A stretch of 64,000 bases of DNA. Source: Tsuneonella litorea. GTDB taxonomy: Bacteria > Pseudomonadota > Alphaproteobacteria > Sphingomonadales > Sphingomonadaceae. Below, one piece after another: positions 18,313-26,285 of the stretch. The stretch covers positions 521,896 to 585,895 of the forward strand of contig NZ_JAOAMV010000002.1 of NCBI RefSeq assembly GCF_025154015.1, in the 5' to 3' direction. The notes under the pieces were generated by a model. The model worked only from the letters and a program-made list of their open reading frames with translations. It did no database searches and had not been told where the DNA came from. How positions within the stretch are numbered: position 1 is the stretch's first letter; every line of letters starts with the position of its first letter. A program made the translations under genes and the position numbers.

Positions 18313-19410
18313 CTAGCGTCCCCGGGCCATGCCAAGCCAGACTTCGCAAAAGCGTTCCACCTCTTCGCGCGTGGTGGTCCAGCCGAAACTGACGCGGATC
18401 GTGCGCTCAGCGACATCGTCGGCAATGCCCATCGCGGTCAGCACGTGGCTGCGCTTCATCGTGCCTGACGAACACGCGGAGCCCTGGCTCACCGCGATAC
18501 CCGCCATGTCGAACCGCATGAGCTGGGCCTGCGCCGACAGGTTCGGCATGGCGATCGCGCGGATGTACGGCGTGGGATCGGAGAGGCGATCCGAGAGCCA
18601 TTCGCCCTCCAGCGCACGAACCTCGTTCGCGAATGTGTCGAGCGGTTCCAGCACGACTGGGTCGATGTACGGGTCCCCGCACGCCTCCAGCGCCGCCGCC
18701 ATGCCGAGCACGCCGGGCAGGTTCTCGGTGCCGCGCCGGTAGCCGCGCTCCTGCCCGCCGCCCGGGTGAAGCATCGCGAAATCCTTTACCAGCAGCGCGC
18801 CGATCCCGACCGGCCCGCCGAACTTGTGTGCCGAGACGATTGCCAGGTCGGCCATCTTCGGCAGCGCGAACTTGCCCGCGCTCTGCGCGCAATCGACGAG
18901 CAGCAACCCGCCGTTGTCGTGCACCACCTCGGCGGCAAAGCCGATGTGCTGGCGGTTTCCGGTTTCCGAGTTGACGTGCTGCACGGCGACGAGCGATCGG
19001 TTCTCGGGATCGTCGACCAGCAGGTCCGACGGCGCGCTTTCGGCCGACAACGCCATGAGGTCGGCCGCCCCGTCGGGCCTCACGGGCAGCATCCATTCGG
19101 GCCGGTCGCCCCGCAACACCGCGTCGTGTTCGACGGCGGACGCGATGTCGTGGACGGTGTTGGCGGTTTCGATCGCCAGTTCCGCGGCTTCGCTGGCGCC
19201 GGAGGTGAAGATCACCTCGCCTTCCCACCCTAGCGCGGACTTCACTCGCTCGCGCGCGTCTTCCAGCGCAGCGCGGGCCCTGCGTCCTTCGGCGTGCGGG
19301 CTCGACGGGTTGGCCCACAGCGCGAAGCCCTCCTCGACAGCGGCGCGCGCCTCGGGGCGCAGCGGGGTGGTCGCGGCGTGGTCGAGATAGATGCGGGAAG
19401 AATTCGTCAC
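18313..19410 (-). CDS. Cysteine desulfurase (NifS/IscS group), copy B
   Basis: This 365-aa protein is the second of a tandem pair and shares the fold and key residues with copy A: IYLDHAATTPLRPEARA, PLP lysine in SAHKFGGPVGIGAL, GGGQERGYRRGT and catalytic Cys in SQGSACSSGTMKRSHVL. The two are clearly diverged rather than a fresh duplication. I choose the GTG at 19410 (MTNSSRIYLDH); a GTG at 19449 would add 13 residues that run into TATA-rich promoter-like sequence. It is divergent from the alpha/beta hydrolase gene. Confidence 0.9.
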   Translation of the reverse strand: MTNSSRIYLDHAATTPLRPEARAAVEEGFALWANPSSPHAEGRRARAALEDARERVKSALGWEGEVIFTSGASEAAELAIETANTVHDIASAVEHDAVLRGDRPEWMLPVRPDGAADLMALSAESAPSDLLVDDPENRSLVAVQHVNSETGNRQHIGFAAEVVHDNGGLLLVDCAQSAGKFALPKMADLAIVSAHKFGGPVGIGALLVKDFAMLHPGGGQERGYRRGTENLPGVLGMAAALEACGDPYIDPVVLEPLDTFANEVRALEGEWLSDRLSDPTPYIRAIAMPNLSAQAQLMRFDMAGIAVSQGSACSSGTMKRSHVLTAMGIADDVAERTIRVSFGWTTTREEVERFCEVWLGMARGR

Positions 19411-19499
19411 GATTGCGATTTTTGCCTTGCCGCCTATATAGCCGCCCACCCGCGAGGCGCCAGCCGCTCCCGCGCAAACCGTTCAGCCAAGGCGATTTC

Positions 19500-20156
19500 A
19501 TGCCCTCAGTGATCTTCCCCGGCCCCGAAGGCCGCCTCGAAGGCCGTTTCAGCCCCGGGCCGCGTCCGCGCGCGCCGGTGGCGATGATCCTCCATCCGCA
19601 CCCGCACGGCGGCGGCACGATGAACGATCGCATCGTCCAGCGGCTCTACAAGACTTTCGTCGACCGCGGTTTCGCGACGCTGCGCTTCAACTTCCGCGGC
19701 GTCGGCCGCAGCCAGGGCAGCTTCGACAACGGCGTGGGCGAACTCAGCGATGCCGCATCGGCGCTCGACTGGGTACAGACCGTCCACCCCGAAGCGCAGA
19801 CGACCTGGGTCGCGGGAGTCAGCTTCGGCGCGCTGATCGGGATGCAGCTGCTCATGCGGCGGCCCGAAGTGCGCGGGTTCATCTCGATCTCGGCCCCGGC
19901 GAGCATGTACGATTTCACGTTCCTCGCCCCGTGCCCGGCAAGCGGGATCTTCGTGCACGGCGCGCAGGACACGGTCGTCCAGCCCAGCTCGGTCACCAAG
20001 CTGGTCGAAAAGCTGCGGACGCAGAAGCACATCACGATCCATCACGACGAGATTCCGCGGGCGAATCATTTCTTCGAGCACGAGCTCGACGAGATGATGC
20101 TGTCGGTCGACAACTACCTCGACTTCCGGCTCTCGCCCGACTGCCCGATCCGCTGA
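19500..20156 (+). CDS. Alpha/beta hydrolase, dienelactone hydrolase-like subgroup
   Basis: This 218-aa cytoplasmic protein shows an oxyanion-side motif HPHPHGGGTMNDRIV, the strand-turn FRGVGRSQGSF, the nucleophile elbow GVSFGALIG (Ser), an acid in GAQDTVV and a late His in PRANHFFEHEL. The subgroup is widespread and of unknown substrate. I start at the ATG 19500. It diverges from the cysteine desulfurase operon across about 90 bp containing the sequence TATATA, which probably holds both promoters. Confidence 0.8.
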   Translation: MPSVIFPGPEGRLEGRFSPGPRPRAPVAMILHPHPHGGGTMNDRIVQRLYKTFVDRGFATLRFNFRGVGRSQGSFDNGVGELSDAASALDWVQTVHPEAQTTWVAGVSFGALIGMQLLMRRPEVRGFISISAPASMYDFTFLAPCPASGIFVHGAQDTVVQPSSVTKLVEKLRTQKHITIHHDEIPRANHFFEHELDEMMLSVDNYLDFRLSPDCPIR

Positions 20157-20239
20157 CGTTCCACGACGGCCCGCACCCCCGGGCCGCCGTGAGCAACCGA
20201 TCCGTGGCGCTCCGCAACGCGAAACCGCTTGCTTCGTGG

Positions 20240-20256
20240 ATGTAACGTTGTAACAT
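20240..20256. promoter_or_regulatory. Pseudo-palindrome upstream of tonB, possible metal-regulator operator
   Basis: Bases 20240-20256 read ATGTAACGTTGTAACAT. The outer parts are palindromic (ATGT.AC...GT.ACAT) and the same segment is a direct repeat of TGTAACRT. It lies 26-42 nt before the TonB start. The layout resembles Zur or Fur-type operators of alphaproteobacteria, but the match is loose and the regulator is unknown. Confidence 0.35.
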
Positions 20257-20281
20257 TGCTTGTCGAGAGAGGAGACTCGAT

Positions 20282-20956
20282 ATGGCTTACCTGTCGCACA
20301 CGACCTGGAAGGACCGCCCCGGCGCGGTCGCCGCCGTCGTCGCAATCCATGGCCTCGTGGGGTACGCCCTGGTGACGGGCCTCAGCTTCGAGAAGATCAT
20401 CGAAACGGTGAAGAATCCCCAAGGGATCAACGTCGAAGTGCCGCTCGACCCCCCACCGCCTCCGCCCGAGCCCGATCCCCAGGTCGAACCGGAGCCCTCG
20501 CTCGTCACCCCGCCCGTCCACGCCCCGGCGCCGCCGCTCGACCTGTCCCCGGTGCGCCCGCCGATCGACACGACGCCGATCATCGTGCCGCTGCCCGATC
20601 CGGTCCCCTTTGTCGTGCCGCGACCCACGCCGAGCGCGACCCCGGCTCGCCCCGCGTTCGATCCGGTCGCTGTCAGACCGCGCGGCGATCCGGGCAAGTG
20701 GGTGACGGTCGAAGACTATCGATCGAGCTGGATCAGCCGCGAATGGACCGGCGTCACCCGCTTCCGGCTGACCGTCGGCGCCAACGGCAAGGTGCAGGAC
20801 TGCGCGGTCACCGCATCGAGCGGCCATGCCGAACTCGATAACGCGACTTGCGCGCTGATCAGCCGCCGTGCGCAGTTCGAACCGGCGCGGGACGCGACCG
20901 GCACGAAGATCGCCGGTAGCTACGCCAGCGCGGTCCGCTGGGAGCTTCCCGAATAG
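20282..20956 (+). CDS. Energy transducer TonB
   Basis: This 224-aa protein has one membrane anchor (about 13-33: AVAAVVAIHGLVGYALVTGL), a proline-rich periplasmic spacer (about 54-125, including six prolines in a row) and a C-terminal TonB domain (about 140-224, from WVTVEDYRSSWISREW to SYASAVRWELPE). It would link the proton-motive force to outer-membrane receptors together with ExbB/ExbD, which are not in this window. GAGAGGAGA lies just before the ATG. A possible operator sits upstream. Confidence 0.88.
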   Translation: MAYLSHTTWKDRPGAVAAVVAIHGLVGYALVTGLSFEKIIETVKNPQGINVEVPLDPPPPPPEPDPQVEPEPSLVTPPVHAPAPPLDLSPVRPPIDTTPIIVPLPDPVPFVVPRPTPSATPARPAFDPVAVRPRGDPGKWVTVEDYRSSWISREWTGVTRFRLTVGANGKVQDCAVTASSGHAELDNATCALISRRAQFEPARDATGTKIAGSYASAVRWELPE

Positions 20957-20959
20957 GGT

Positions 20960-21187
20960 CTAGGGCGCGCCGCCGGTTCGATCCGCCGGCGCGTCCAGCT
21001 GCCTGACCGGGGCGCGCCCCTCGCTGTCGGGCAGAGTCCAGATCGCCACGTTCACGACCGCGATCCCCGCCAGGACGAGCATCAGGAGCGCCTTCTTGCG
21101 CATACCTGGCTTGTTCCACAGCCACGCGGCCCCGCCGACGAGCGCGAAGGTCGCGAGGACGAGGATCGAGAGGACCGCGGGCATCAT
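20960..21187 (-). CDS. Small two-helix membrane protein, unknown
   Basis: This 75-aa protein has two predicted membrane helices: VLSILVLATFALVGGAAWLW (about 5-24) and ALLMLVLAGIAVVNVAIW (about 33-50), joined by a short basic loop (NKPGMRKK). A charged tail follows. The start is the ATG at 21187, with AGGGG 9 nt upstream; a second ATG follows immediately. I do not recognise the family. It converges on tonB with a 3-bp gap. Confidence 0.6.
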   Translation of the reverse strand: MMPAVLSILVLATFALVGGAAWLWNKPGMRKKALLMLVLAGIAVVNVAIWTLPDSEGRAPVRQLDAPADRTGGAP

Positions 21188-21217
21188 GGCCGCACCCCTA
21201 GCGCCAACCGGGCACCC

Positions 21218-21242
21218 GGAACAGCCCGCCCGCCCACTTGTT
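21218..21242 (+). promoter_or_regulatory. Candidate EcfG promoter before the DUF3597 gene
   Basis: GGAAC (21218-21222), 16 bases, TGTT (21239-21242). This differs from GGAAC-N16-CGTT at one base, in the least conserved position. It ends 50 nt before the start at 21293. A stress role for the downstream protein is an inference from this site. Confidence 0.45.
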
Positions 21243-21292
21243 CTTGCTCCACACGGGCGGGCTGGCCGCCCCGCATCCATCGGAGTGCATCG

Positions 21293-21682
21293 ATGAGCAT
21301 TTTCGGCAAGATCAGGGACGCCATCTTCGGCAGGGAACACCCCGCACCGGCGCCTTCTCCCACGATCGACACCACCCAATCACCGGGCAATCCGCCCCCC
21401 AGCCCCGAACCCAGCGACAGCGCGGCGATCGGTGTCGTGGATGTTGAGAACAACCTCGACAATATGCCGGGCGCCGACCGGCTCAACTGGCGCACGTCGA
21501 TCGTCGACCTGATGAAGCTTATCGGGGTCGATTCCGACTACGAGAGCCGCAAGGCGCTCGCCCAGGAAATGGGCCGGGCCGACTATTCGGGCAGCGCCGA
21601 GGACAACGTCTGGCTGCACCGGCAGGTGATGAGCGAACTTGCCCGCAACGGCGGACGGGTTCCGGCGGAATTCATCGACTGA
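21293..21682 (+). CDS. DUF3597 family protein
   Basis: This 129-aa protein starts MSIFGKIRDAIFG, the characteristic DUF3597 opening. A proline-rich linker (about 16-42) and a compact helical domain follow (LNWRTSIVDLMKLIGVDSDYESRKALAQEM...WLHRQVMSELARNGGRVP). The domain resembles a small helical stress protein; no activity is known. An EcfG-like promoter lies upstream. Confidence 0.8.
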   Translation: MSIFGKIRDAIFGREHPAPAPSPTIDTTQSPGNPPPSPEPSDSAAIGVVDVENNLDNMPGADRLNWRTSIVDLMKLIGVDSDYESRKALAQEMGRADYSGSAEDNVWLHRQVMSELARNGGRVPAEFID

Positions 21683-21722
21683 CGGTTTGACTTGCGCCCG
21701 CGCGTCTCCGTAAGCGCGCTGG

Positions 21723-23555
21723 ATGGAGTCGCACTTTCAGGTCACCCGCCGCCAGGCCCTCTCCGGGATCGGCGGCGTATCCGCCATCGCCCTGTCGGGC
21801 TGCACGACACTAGCCTCGCCGGCCGGCCAGGGCGAGGCAGCCGCCCTATTGGACGATATCGCCTGGCGGCTGCTCGAACACAGCCCCACGGGCGCGACCG
21901 CGATGGGTCTGGACGTCGGTGAGCACGCGGAATTGCGGGGGAAGCTCGGGGACAGCTCGCCAGCGGGCGACCGCGCGCTCGCAGCCACGCTCCGGTCCGC
22001 TCTCGCGCAGGTCCGGGCGGTGGATACCGCCGTCCTGGACCCGGCCACGCGCACCAGTTTCGAGGTTGTCGATAGTGCCTTCTCGACCGCGCTCGACGGG
22101 TTCGCGCTGCCCTATGGCGAGATCACCGTCGGCGGCTGGCGCAATGCGCCCTACGCGGTGATCCAGAACGTCGGCGGATACATCGACTTCCCCCGGTTCA
22201 TGACCGCAACGCACCCCGTGCGCGATGCGGCGGACGCCGAATACTACCTCGACCGCATCGCCGCGATCCCCGCCCAGCTTGACGGCGAGCTCGAGCGGAT
22301 CCGCGCCGCGCGGGCGATGGGCGTGGTGCCGCCGGGCTTCCTGCTCGACAAGGCGATCGCGGCGATGAAGAAGTCGATCGCCGATGCGCGCTCGCGCGAA
22401 GGTGCCTACGTCGACGGACTGACGAGCCGCACGGCCGGCATTCCCGGCGAATGGGGGAACCGCGCCTTCGCCATATCGTCCGGCCCGATCGCCGCCGCGC
22501 TCGAGCGGCAGCTGGCCGAGCTTGAGGCCGAACGCGCGGTCGCCGACATGGACCCCGGCCTGTGGAGCCAGCCCCGCGGCGACGAATGGTACGCCTGGGC
22601 CCTGCGCGCCGCGACCACGACGCGCCTCTCGCCCGAGGAAATCCACGCCATCGGCCTTGCCGAGCTGGAGGAAATCCACGCGAAGATGGACCCGATCCTG
22701 GTCAAGCTCGGCTACCGCGACGGATCGGTGGGCCAGCGAATGAAGGCGCTGGGCGAAGACCGCCGGTTCATGTTCGCCGACGGCGACCCGGGCCGCGCCG
22801 AGATCATGGCGTTCCTCCACGAGCGACTTGCATGGATCAAGGCCCAGATGCCGCGCGCGTTCGAGCGCCCCGTCGATCCCAACATGGAGATCCGCCGGCT
22901 TCCCGTGGCCGAGGAACCGGGTGCCCCCAACGCCTATGGCGGTGCGGGCAGCAAGGACGGAAAGATTCCCGGGCGGATGTGGATCAACCTCCACACAACC
23001 GACCTGCACCGGACCTACACGCTGCCGACGCTGGTGCACCACGAAGCGATCCCCGGCCACGTCTGGCAGGGCGAATATTCGAACCAGCTTCCCACTATCC
23101 GCTCGATGCTTTCGTTCAGCGCGTTTTCGGAAGGCTGGGCGCTCTACGGAGAGCAGCTCGCGGACGAGTTGGGCGCCTATGTCGATCATCCCGAATGGCG
23201 CCTCGGCTACCTGCAGGACCAGGCCTGGCGCGCCTGCCGCCTGATCGCGGATACCGGACTGCACCATATGCGCTGGACCAGGCAGCAGGCACTGGACTTG
23301 TTCGTCGAGCGCAACGGCAGCAACCCGCTCGAGATGGCGAGCGAGGTGGACCGGTACTGCTCGTGGCCGGGCCAGGCCTGTTCGTACAAGATCGGGCACA
23401 CCGCGATCGTGCGCGAGCGCGCGCGGGGGCAGGCCGCGCTCGGGGACCGGTTCGACCTCAAGGCGTTCGACCAGGCGGTCGTCGACGGGGGCAACGTGCC
23501 GATGGACGTGCTGTCCAAGACCGTCGACCGCTACATCGCGCGGGCGCGCGGCTGA
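21723..23555 (+). CDS. DUF885 peptidase-like lipoprotein (paralog 2)
   Basis: This 610-aa protein has the DUF885 domain with HHEAIPGHVWQGE (the HExxxGH-type metal site), a downstream glutamate in SAFSEGWALYGEQL and the diagnostic CSWPGQACSYKIGH. Its N-terminus combines a twin-arginine motif (TRRQAL) with a lipobox (LSGC, about residue 27), so it may be a Tat-exported lipoprotein, unlike paralog 1 with its plain Sec signal. The two share architecture over their length but differ widely in sequence. The substrate is unknown. Confidence 0.85.
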   Translation: MESHFQVTRRQALSGIGGVSAIALSGCTTLASPAGQGEAAALLDDIAWRLLEHSPTGATAMGLDVGEHAELRGKLGDSSPAGDRALAATLRSALAQVRAVDTAVLDPATRTSFEVVDSAFSTALDGFALPYGEITVGGWRNAPYAVIQNVGGYIDFPRFMTATHPVRDAADAEYYLDRIAAIPAQLDGELERIRAARAMGVVPPGFLLDKAIAAMKKSIADARSREGAYVDGLTSRTAGIPGEWGNRAFAISSGPIAAALERQLAELEAERAVADMDPGLWSQPRGDEWYAWALRAATTTRLSPEEIHAIGLAELEEIHAKMDPILVKLGYRDGSVGQRMKALGEDRRFMFADGDPGRAEIMAFLHERLAWIKAQMPRAFERPVDPNMEIRRLPVAEEPGAPNAYGGAGSKDGKIPGRMWINLHTTDLHRTYTLPTLVHHEAIPGHVWQGEYSNQLPTIRSMLSFSAFSEGWALYGEQLADELGAYVDHPEWRLGYLQDQAWRACRLIADTGLHHMRWTRQQALDLFVERNGSNPLEMASEVDRYCSWPGQACSYKIGHTAIVRERARGQAALGDRFDLKAFDQAVVDGGNVPMDVLSKTVDRYIARARG

Positions 23556-23591
23556 CCGGTCGCCTGCCGCCGCGTGAAATAGTCGGCCAAG

Positions 23592-23619
23592 GGCACGCGC
23601 ACCTCCCTTGGGGCGTGCC
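23592..23619. other. Inverted repeat between DUF885 and pckA
   Basis: GGCACGC (23592-23598) pairs with GCGTGCC (23613-23619) around a 14-nt loop. It is in the trailer of the DUF885 gene, ahead of the larger hairpin at 23631. Confidence 0.4.
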
Positions 23620-23630
23620 AGACAGTTAAA

Positions 23631-23659
23631 GGCCCCGGTCCGGTTTCCCGGCCGGGGCC
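23631..23659. terminator. GC-rich hairpin between convergent DUF885 and pckA
   Basis: GGCCCCGG (23631-23638) pairs with CCGGGGCC (23652-23659) around a 13-nt loop that can itself pair in part. The following tract (CCCCCTCTCC) has few Ts. The position between convergent genes supports a terminator role, though not a textbook one. Confidence 0.55.
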
Positions 23660-23684
23660 CCCCTCTCCAACTCGTGCGAAGCCG

Positions 23685-25295
23685 TCAGGCGGCTTCGGCA
23701 GCCAGGTTCGGCGCGGCGTCGCGCACCCCCTGGTCGACGTGATTCTCGAACTGGGCGAAATTGTCGACGAACAGCTGCACCAGCTTGTGCGCGGTGCGGT
23801 CGTAGGCGTCGGGATCAGCCCAGGCCGCCCGCGGGTCCAGCAGCCGGGCGTCGACGCCCGGAACGCTCACCGGAACATCGAACCCGAAGTTGGGATCCTT
23901 GCGGAAGTCGGCGTCGTTGAGGCTGCCGTCGAGCGCGGCGTTGAGCAGCGCGCGGGTCGCCTTGATCGGCATTCGCTCGATGCCCTCGTCGGTCGCCTTG
24001 CCGCCCGACCAGCCGGTGTTGAGCAGCCAGCACTGGACGTTGCCCTTAGCGATCCGTTCCTTGAGCAGGTTGCCGTAAACGCTGGGGTGCCGCGGCATGA
24101 ACGGGGCGCCGAAGCAGGTGCTGAACGTTGCCTCGGGCTCGGTCACGCCGATCTCGGTGCCGGCCACCTTGGCGGTGTAGCCCGACAGGAAATGGTACAT
24201 CGCCTGGTCGGGCGTCAGCCGCGCGATCGGCGGCAGGACCCCGAACGCGTCGGCGGTCAGCATCACCACGTTCGACGGCGGCGGCCCCATGTTGTCCTGG
24301 CTCGCGTTCGGGATGAATTCGATCGGATAGGCGCCGCGGCTGTTCTCGGCGAGCGAGTTGTCGTCGAAGTCGAGTTCGCCGTTCTCGTCCATCACCACGT
24401 TCTCGAGCACCGTGCCGCGCATCCTGGTCGTGGCGTAGATTTCGGGCTCTGCCTCGGGCGAGAGGCGGATCATCTTGGCGTAGCAGCCGCCCTCGAAATT
24501 GAAGACCGCAGTGTCCGACCAGCCGTGCTCGTCGTCGCCGATCAGCGTGCGGCTGGCGTCGGCCGAAAGCGTGGTCTTGCCGGTCCCCGACAGGCCAAAG
24601 AACACGGCCGTCTTGCCGTCCGGTCCGATATTGGCGCTGCAGTGCATCGGCATCACGCCCTGCGCGGGCAGCAGGTAGTTGAGGATGCCGAACACGCTCT
24701 TCTTCATTTCGCCGGCGTACTTGGTGCCGCCGATGAGGATCAGCTTTTCCGACAGGTTGACCGCGATCACCGTCTCGCTCCGCGTGCCGTGGCGCTCGGG
24801 ATCGGCCCGGAAGCTGGGCAGGTCGATGATCGTGTATTCCGGAGTGAAGCCGGCGAGTTCCGCCTCGGTCGGCCGCACAAGCAGCGTGCGGATGAACAGG
24901 TTGTGCCACGCCAGTTCGTTGATCACCCGCACGTTCACGCGGTGCTCGGGCTGCGAGCCGCCGAACAGGTCGGCGACGTAGAGCGCGTCCTTGTCCTTCA
25001 GCGCGGCCATGAAATCGGCCTTGAGGGCAGCGAAATGCGCGGGCGACATCGGCACGTTGACCTTGCCCCAGTTGACCGTGCTCTCGGTCTCGGCATCGCG
25101 GACGATGAACTTGTCCCTGGCGCTGCGTCCGGTGTGCTTGCCGGTTTCCACGACCAGCGCGCCGTCCTTCGCCAGCCGCCCCTCGCCGTTGGCGATCGCG
25201 GTGTCGATCAGCGCGTCGGTGCCGAGGTTGGCTTCGATACGGGCGGAGGTTTCGATGCCCTGGGCGGACAGCGGATGAGCGAGGGCGGCGGTCAC
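23685..25295 (-). CDS. pckA: Phosphoenolpyruvate carboxykinase (ATP)
   Basis: This 536-aa enzyme converts oxaloacetate and ATP to PEP, the entry to gluconeogenesis. Diagnostic segments are the P-loop [13 protein letters not shown], the substrate stretch [22 protein letters not shown], and [10 protein letters not shown]. The start is a GTG at 25295 with a GGAGAG site about 9 nt upstream; longer frames run into the divergent promoter. It is divergent from chvI, as in rhizobia and Brucella, where ChvI is reported to control pckA. Confidence 0.95.
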   Translation of the reverse strand: MTAALAHPLSAQGIETSARIEANLGTDALIDTAIANGEGRLAKDGALVVETGKHTGRSARDKFIVRDAETESTVNWGKVNVPMSPAHFAALKADFMAALKDKDALYVADLFGGSQPEHRVNVRVINELAWHNLFIRTLLVRPTEAELAGFTPEYTIIDLPSFRADPERHGTRSETVIAVNLSEKLILIGGTKYAGEMKKSVFGILNYLLPAQGVMPMHCSANIGPDGKTAVFFGLSGTGKTTLSADASRTLIGDDEHGWSDTAVFNFEGGCYAKMIRLSPEAEPEIYATTRMRGTVLENVVMDENGELDFDDNSLAENSRGAYPIEFIPNASQDNMGPPPSNVVMLTADAFGVLPPIARLTPDQAMYHFLSGYTAKVAGTEIGVTEPEATFSTCFGAPFMPRHPSVYGNLLKERIAKGNVQCWLLNTGWSGGKATDEGIERMPIKATRALLNAALDGSLNDADFRKDPNFGFDVPVSVPGVDARLLDPRAAWADPDAYDRTAHKLVQLFVDNFAQFENHVDQGVRDAAPNLAAEAA

Positions 25296-25512
25296 TTCTT
25301 TCTCTCCAGTTCCGTAGCGGAAATCCAAGCGGCTGGTCGCACGTTCGCGATGCTGTGCATACGAATGCGCGGGCCTTGTCCCGGCCAATAGTCGGCAATC
25401 CGATTCCCGTCAAACAGCCGCGTGATGGCAAAAGTTTGGCGGACCAAAGAACCACCCTCCCTCCGCGCAAAGCCGCGTTGCCGTAAGCGCCCGCAGCCGC
25501 TAGTCGGGGGCG

Positions 25513-26274
25513 ATGCAGGTCGATGCCAACGAAACCGGTAGCACCTCGGGCACTCGCGCGGATCGGACCACGATCGCGCTCGTCGACGACGATCGCAACA
25601 TCCTCACCACCGTTTCCATCGCGCTGCAGGCCGAAGGGTTCGCGACCCGCGTCTATTCGGACGGCGAGGCCGCGCTGAAGGCGATCAGCGAAAATCCGCC
25701 CGACTTCGGGGTCTTCGACATCAAGATGCCGCGGATGGACGGAATGGAGCTTCTCCGCCGGGTCCGCGCGCAGCATCCCGCTCTTCCCGTCATCTTCCTT
25801 ACCAGCAAGGACGACGAGCAGGACGAGGAAGCCGGCTTCGAGATGGGCGCCGACGACTACATCGCAAAGCCGTTCAGCCTGCGGCTGCTGATCGCCCGGA
25901 TCCGCGCCATCCTGAAGCGCAGCGGTGCGGTCGATCCCCACGAAGCCGACGCCAGCGCGCCAGAGCCCGGCCCGGTGATCGAGCGCGGCCGCCTGCGAAT
26001 GGACCCAGCGCGCCACCAGGTGACGTGGGAGGACCGCCCGGTCTCGCTCACCGTCACCGAGTTCCTCATCCTCGAGGCGCTCGCGCAGCGTCCGGGCGTG
26101 ATCAAGAGCCGCAACCAGTTGATGGATGCCGCCTATCCCGACGACGTCTTCGTCGACGATCGCACGGTCGACAGCCACATCAAGCGGATGCGCCGCAAGT
26201 TCCGCAGCGTGGACCCCGACTTCGCCGCGATCGAAACGCTTTACGGCGCGGGCTACAGCTTCGCCGATGGCTGA
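25513..26274 (+). CDS. chvI: Response regulator ChvI (OmpR family)
   Basis: This 253-aa protein has a receiver domain (about 20-140: acidic DDD at 25-27, phospho-site D69, K119) and an OmpR-type winged helix (about 160-250, with [27 protein letters not shown] and [11 protein letters not shown]). Together with ChvG it senses acid and envelope stress in alphaproteobacteria. The order pckA-chvI-chvG-hprK identifies it as ChvI rather than another OmpR protein. The gap to chvG is 11 nt. Confidence 0.9.
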   Translation: MQVDANETGSTSGTRADRTTIALVDDDRNILTTVSIALQAEGFATRVYSDGEAALKAISENPPDFGVFDIKMPRMDGMELLRRVRAQHPALPVIFLTSKDDEQDEEAGFEMGADDYIAKPFSLRLLIARIRAILKRSGAVDPHEADASAPEPGPVIERGRLRMDPARHQVTWEDRPVSLTVTEFLILEALAQRPGVIKSRNQLMDAAYPDDVFVDDRTVDSHIKRMRRKFRSVDPDFAAIETLYGAGYSFADG

Positions 26275-26285
26275 GGCGCTTGCCG

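Noticed and set aside
20168..20190. Hairpin CGGCCCG...CGGGCCG after the alpha/beta hydrolase gene as terminator
   Set aside because: The stem is short (7 bp) with no T-run after it; not clear enough to list.
24046..26178. Long open frame on the minus strand (710 codons) across pckA and chvI
   Set aside because: Out of frame with pckA on one side and antisense to chvI on the other; no recognisable domain.
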